DNA of 5,526 bases from Ileibacterium sp. (GTDB taxonomy: Bacteria > Bacillota_I > Bacilli_A > Erysipelotrichales > Erysipelotrichaceae), in NCBI GenBank assembly GCA_021443945.1, contig JABUSF010000003.1, positions 174,300-179,825 on the forward strand, read 5' to 3'. The position numbers were made by a program, and so were the translations under genes. Positions 4,101-5,526 of the stretch are shown piece after piece (position 1 is the first letter of the stretch; each line of letters starts with the position of its first letter). The notes under the pieces were generated by a model. It did not search any database, was not told the origin of the DNA, and worked only from the letters and a program-made list of their open reading frames with translations.

Positions 4101-5456
4101 ATGCTGATTAAGAAACTCAAGGAAACAGCTCTGGAAATGGATGGACAGCCCATCGAGCTTCAGGGATGGGTCCGCACCAACCGTAAATCCAAAAACGTAG
4201 CTTTCATTGAGCTCAACGATGGATCCACTTTCTCCAATGTACAGGTCGTATACGGCAATGATATGGAAGGATTTGAAGAAGCTTCCAAAATTACAACCGG
4301 CTCTGCGATTCAGGTCAATGGAACCGTGAAAGTGACTCCAGATGGAAAACAGCCTTTTGAAATTGCAGCAGACTCCATCGAAGTTCTGGGAATGGCAGAC
4401 CATGAATATCCGCTGCAGAAAAAGCGCCACAGCTTTGAGTATCTGCGTGAGATTCCTCATATCCGTCCAAGAGCCAACACTTACTATGCTGTATTCCGCC
4501 TGCGCTCCGTTCTGTCCATGGCCATTCATACATTCTTCCAGGACAGAGGATTCGTTTACATTCATACACCTGAAATCACAGGAAACGATGCAGAAGGAGC
4601 CGGTGAGTGCTTTACAGTTACAACCATTAAAGATCAGGACTATACAAAAGACTTCTTTGGCAAACATGCCCAGCTGACTGTTTCCGGACAGCTGCATGTA
4701 GAACCTTTTGCCCTGACTTACCGCAACGTTTATACATTCGGCCCCACGTTCCGTGCCGAAAACTCCAACACAACCCGACATGCATCTGAGTTCTGGATGA
4801 TTGAACCGGAAATGGCGTTTGCCGATCTGTCTGATGATATGGATGTCATCGAAGATATGATTAAATACTGCATCAACTACTGCCTGGAGCACGCTCCGGA
4901 AGAAATGGCTTTCTTCGAAAAGATGATCGACAAAGAATGCATCAAGCGCATTACAGAAGTCGCCAACAGCGACTTCAAGCGCATGACGTATACAGAAGCC
5001 ATTGAGCACCTGGAAAAGGCAAAAGGCCGTTTTGAGAACAACGATATCTTCTGGGGCATGGATTTGCAGTCTGAACATGAACGTTACATCTGTGAACAGG
5101 TTGTCAACGGCCCTGTCTTCCTGACGGACTATCCAAAAGACATTAAAGCTTTCTATATGAGAGAAAACGAAGACGGCAAAACAGTTGCTGCATGTGATCT
5201 GCTGGTTCCATATGTTGGAGAGCTGGTTGGCGGATCCCAGAGGGAAGAACGCTACGATGTTTTGGAGCAGAGAATGAAAGAACTGGGCATGGAACAGGAA
5301 ACGCTTCAGTGGTATCTGGATCTGCGCCGCTTTGGCGGATGCAAGCACTCTGGTTTCGGTCTTGGATTTGACCGCATGCTCATGTATATGACAGGTATTC
5401 AGAACATTCGTGATGTGCAGCCATATCCACGTACGCCAAGAAACCTGGTCTTCTAG
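4101..5456 (+). CDS. asnS: Asparaginyl-tRNA synthetase
   Basis: This 451-residue class IIb synthetase charges tRNA-Asn with asparagine in the cytoplasm. The N-terminal OB-fold anticodon-binding domain spans about residues 17-98 (QGWVRTNRKSKNVAFIELND). Motif 1 lies around FFQDRGFVYIHTPEITGND (145-163). Motif 2 contains FRAENSNTTRHASEFWMIEP (217-236), whose form with ENSNTTRH and EFWMIEPE distinguishes AsnRS from AspRS. Motif 3 is GFGLGFDRMLMYMTG (418-432) with ATP-binding R425. All three motifs are intact. Length fits the bacterial AsnRS family. The gene stands alone between a T-box leader and a terminator, so expression should rise when uncharged tRNA-Asn accumulates. Its codon use differs from its neighbours: no TTA, CTA or TCA codon occurs, which fits a highly expressed housekeeping gene. 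Presence of asnS indicates direct charging of tRNA-Asn, though the transamidation route could also exist. Confidence 0.97.
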   Translation: MLIKKLKETALEMDGQPIELQGWVRTNRKSKNVAFIELNDGSTFSNVQVVYGNDMEGFEEASKITTGSAIQVNGTVKVTPDGKQPFEIAADSIEVLGMADHEYPLQKKRHSFEYLREIPHIRPRANTYYAVFRLRSVLSMAIHTFFQDRGFVYIHTPEITGNDAEGAGECFTVTTIKDQDYTKDFFGKHAQLTVSGQLHVEPFALTYRNVYTFGPTFRAENSNTTRHASEFWMIEPEMAFADLSDDMDVIEDMIKYCINYCLEHAPEEMAFFEKMIDKECIKRITEVANSDFKRMTYTEAIEHLEKAKGRFENNDIFWGMDLQSEHERYICEQVVNGPVFLTDYPKDIKAFYMRENEDGKTVAACDLLVPYVGELVGGSQREERYDVLEQRMKELGMEQETLQWYLDLRRFGGCKHSGFGLGFDRMLMYMTGIQNIRDVQPYPRTPRNLVF

Positions 5457-5487
5457 AAAAGCCAAAAATTTTAAAACTTGACAAAAT

Positions 5488-5526
5488 AAAAATACAGCCG
5501 TTTGCAAAGAAGCGGCTGTATTTTTT
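5488..5526 (+). terminator. Intrinsic terminator downstream of asnS
   Basis: TACAGCCG (5493-5500) and CGGCTGTA (5513-5520) form a perfect eight-pair stem with a 12-base loop. It is preceded by AAAAA (5488-5492) and followed by at least six T residues running to the window edge. The A and T flanks extend the stem and make it potentially bidirectional. It lies 31 bases after the asnS stop and closes the rex-asnS unit. Confidence 0.92.

Noticed and set aside
5478..5483. Perfect TTGACA -35 hexamer after asnS
   Set aside because: At 16-18 bases downstream there is no -10 box (the stretch reads GTTTGCA), and the region is the stem of the terminator.
4029..5507. A 492-codon open frame on the - strand opposite asnS and its leader
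   Set aside because: It is aligned codon-for-codon with asnS, its product is rich in Phe, His and Cys without any domain, and it is explained by the lack of TTA, CTA and TCA codons in asnS. It would also run through both the T-box and the terminator.

Overview
The window reads as a chromosomal segment of a low-to-mid GC Bacillota (Firmicutes). The signs are the pair of a YvcK-like 3' end and whiA, strong AGGAGG-type ribosome binding sites, a lipoprotein with a Gram-positive-style lipobox, a Rex redox repressor with a matching Rex operator, and a T-box leader. TGA is used as a stop (whiA and two downstream genes), so this is the standard bacterial code and not a Mollicute. A relative of the Erysipelotrichia is plausible, but that is a guess from overall character only.

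All genes are on the + strand. Positions 1-3139 look like one tightly packed operon: the 3' end of a yvcK-like gene (1-159), whiA (172-1110), a small Ig-like lipoprotein (1110-1637), a membrane-anchored NusG domain II protein (1634-1993), a six-helix Gx-transporter/heptaprenyl-diphosphate-synthase-component-I-like membrane protein (1990-2511), and an unrecognised protein with a C-terminal membrane hairpin (2513-3139). Genes overlap by 1 to 4 bases or are 1 to 12 bases apart, so transcription and probably translation are coupled. The NusG_II and Gx-like pair resembles the EetA/EetB pair of Gram-positive extracellular electron transfer loci. No flavin-attachment motif or NADH dehydrogenase is present here.

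A 92-base gap (3140-3231) carries a good sigma-A promoter whose -35 box lies inside a near-consensus Rex operator. It drives rex (3232-3876), so rex is very probably autoregulated by NADH/NAD+. The rex stop codon lies inside the 5' part of a T-box leader (about 3863-4082), which ends in an intrinsic terminator just before asnS (4101-5456), encoding asparaginyl-tRNA synthetase. The leader has an AAC codon in a suitable specifier position and a UGGC element that fits the discriminator base of tRNA-Asn. Because no separate strong asnS promoter is evident, asnS may be transcribed at least partly from the Rex-controlled promoter, with the T-box as a second gate. A strong hairpin terminator (5488-5526) closes the window.

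No mobile element, CRISPR array, rRNA, tRNA or phage gene is visible. The most interesting points are the rex/T-box overlap, the redox-flavoured membrane cassette next to rex, and a correctly phased slippery heptamer with an adjacent hairpin in the lipoprotein gene.
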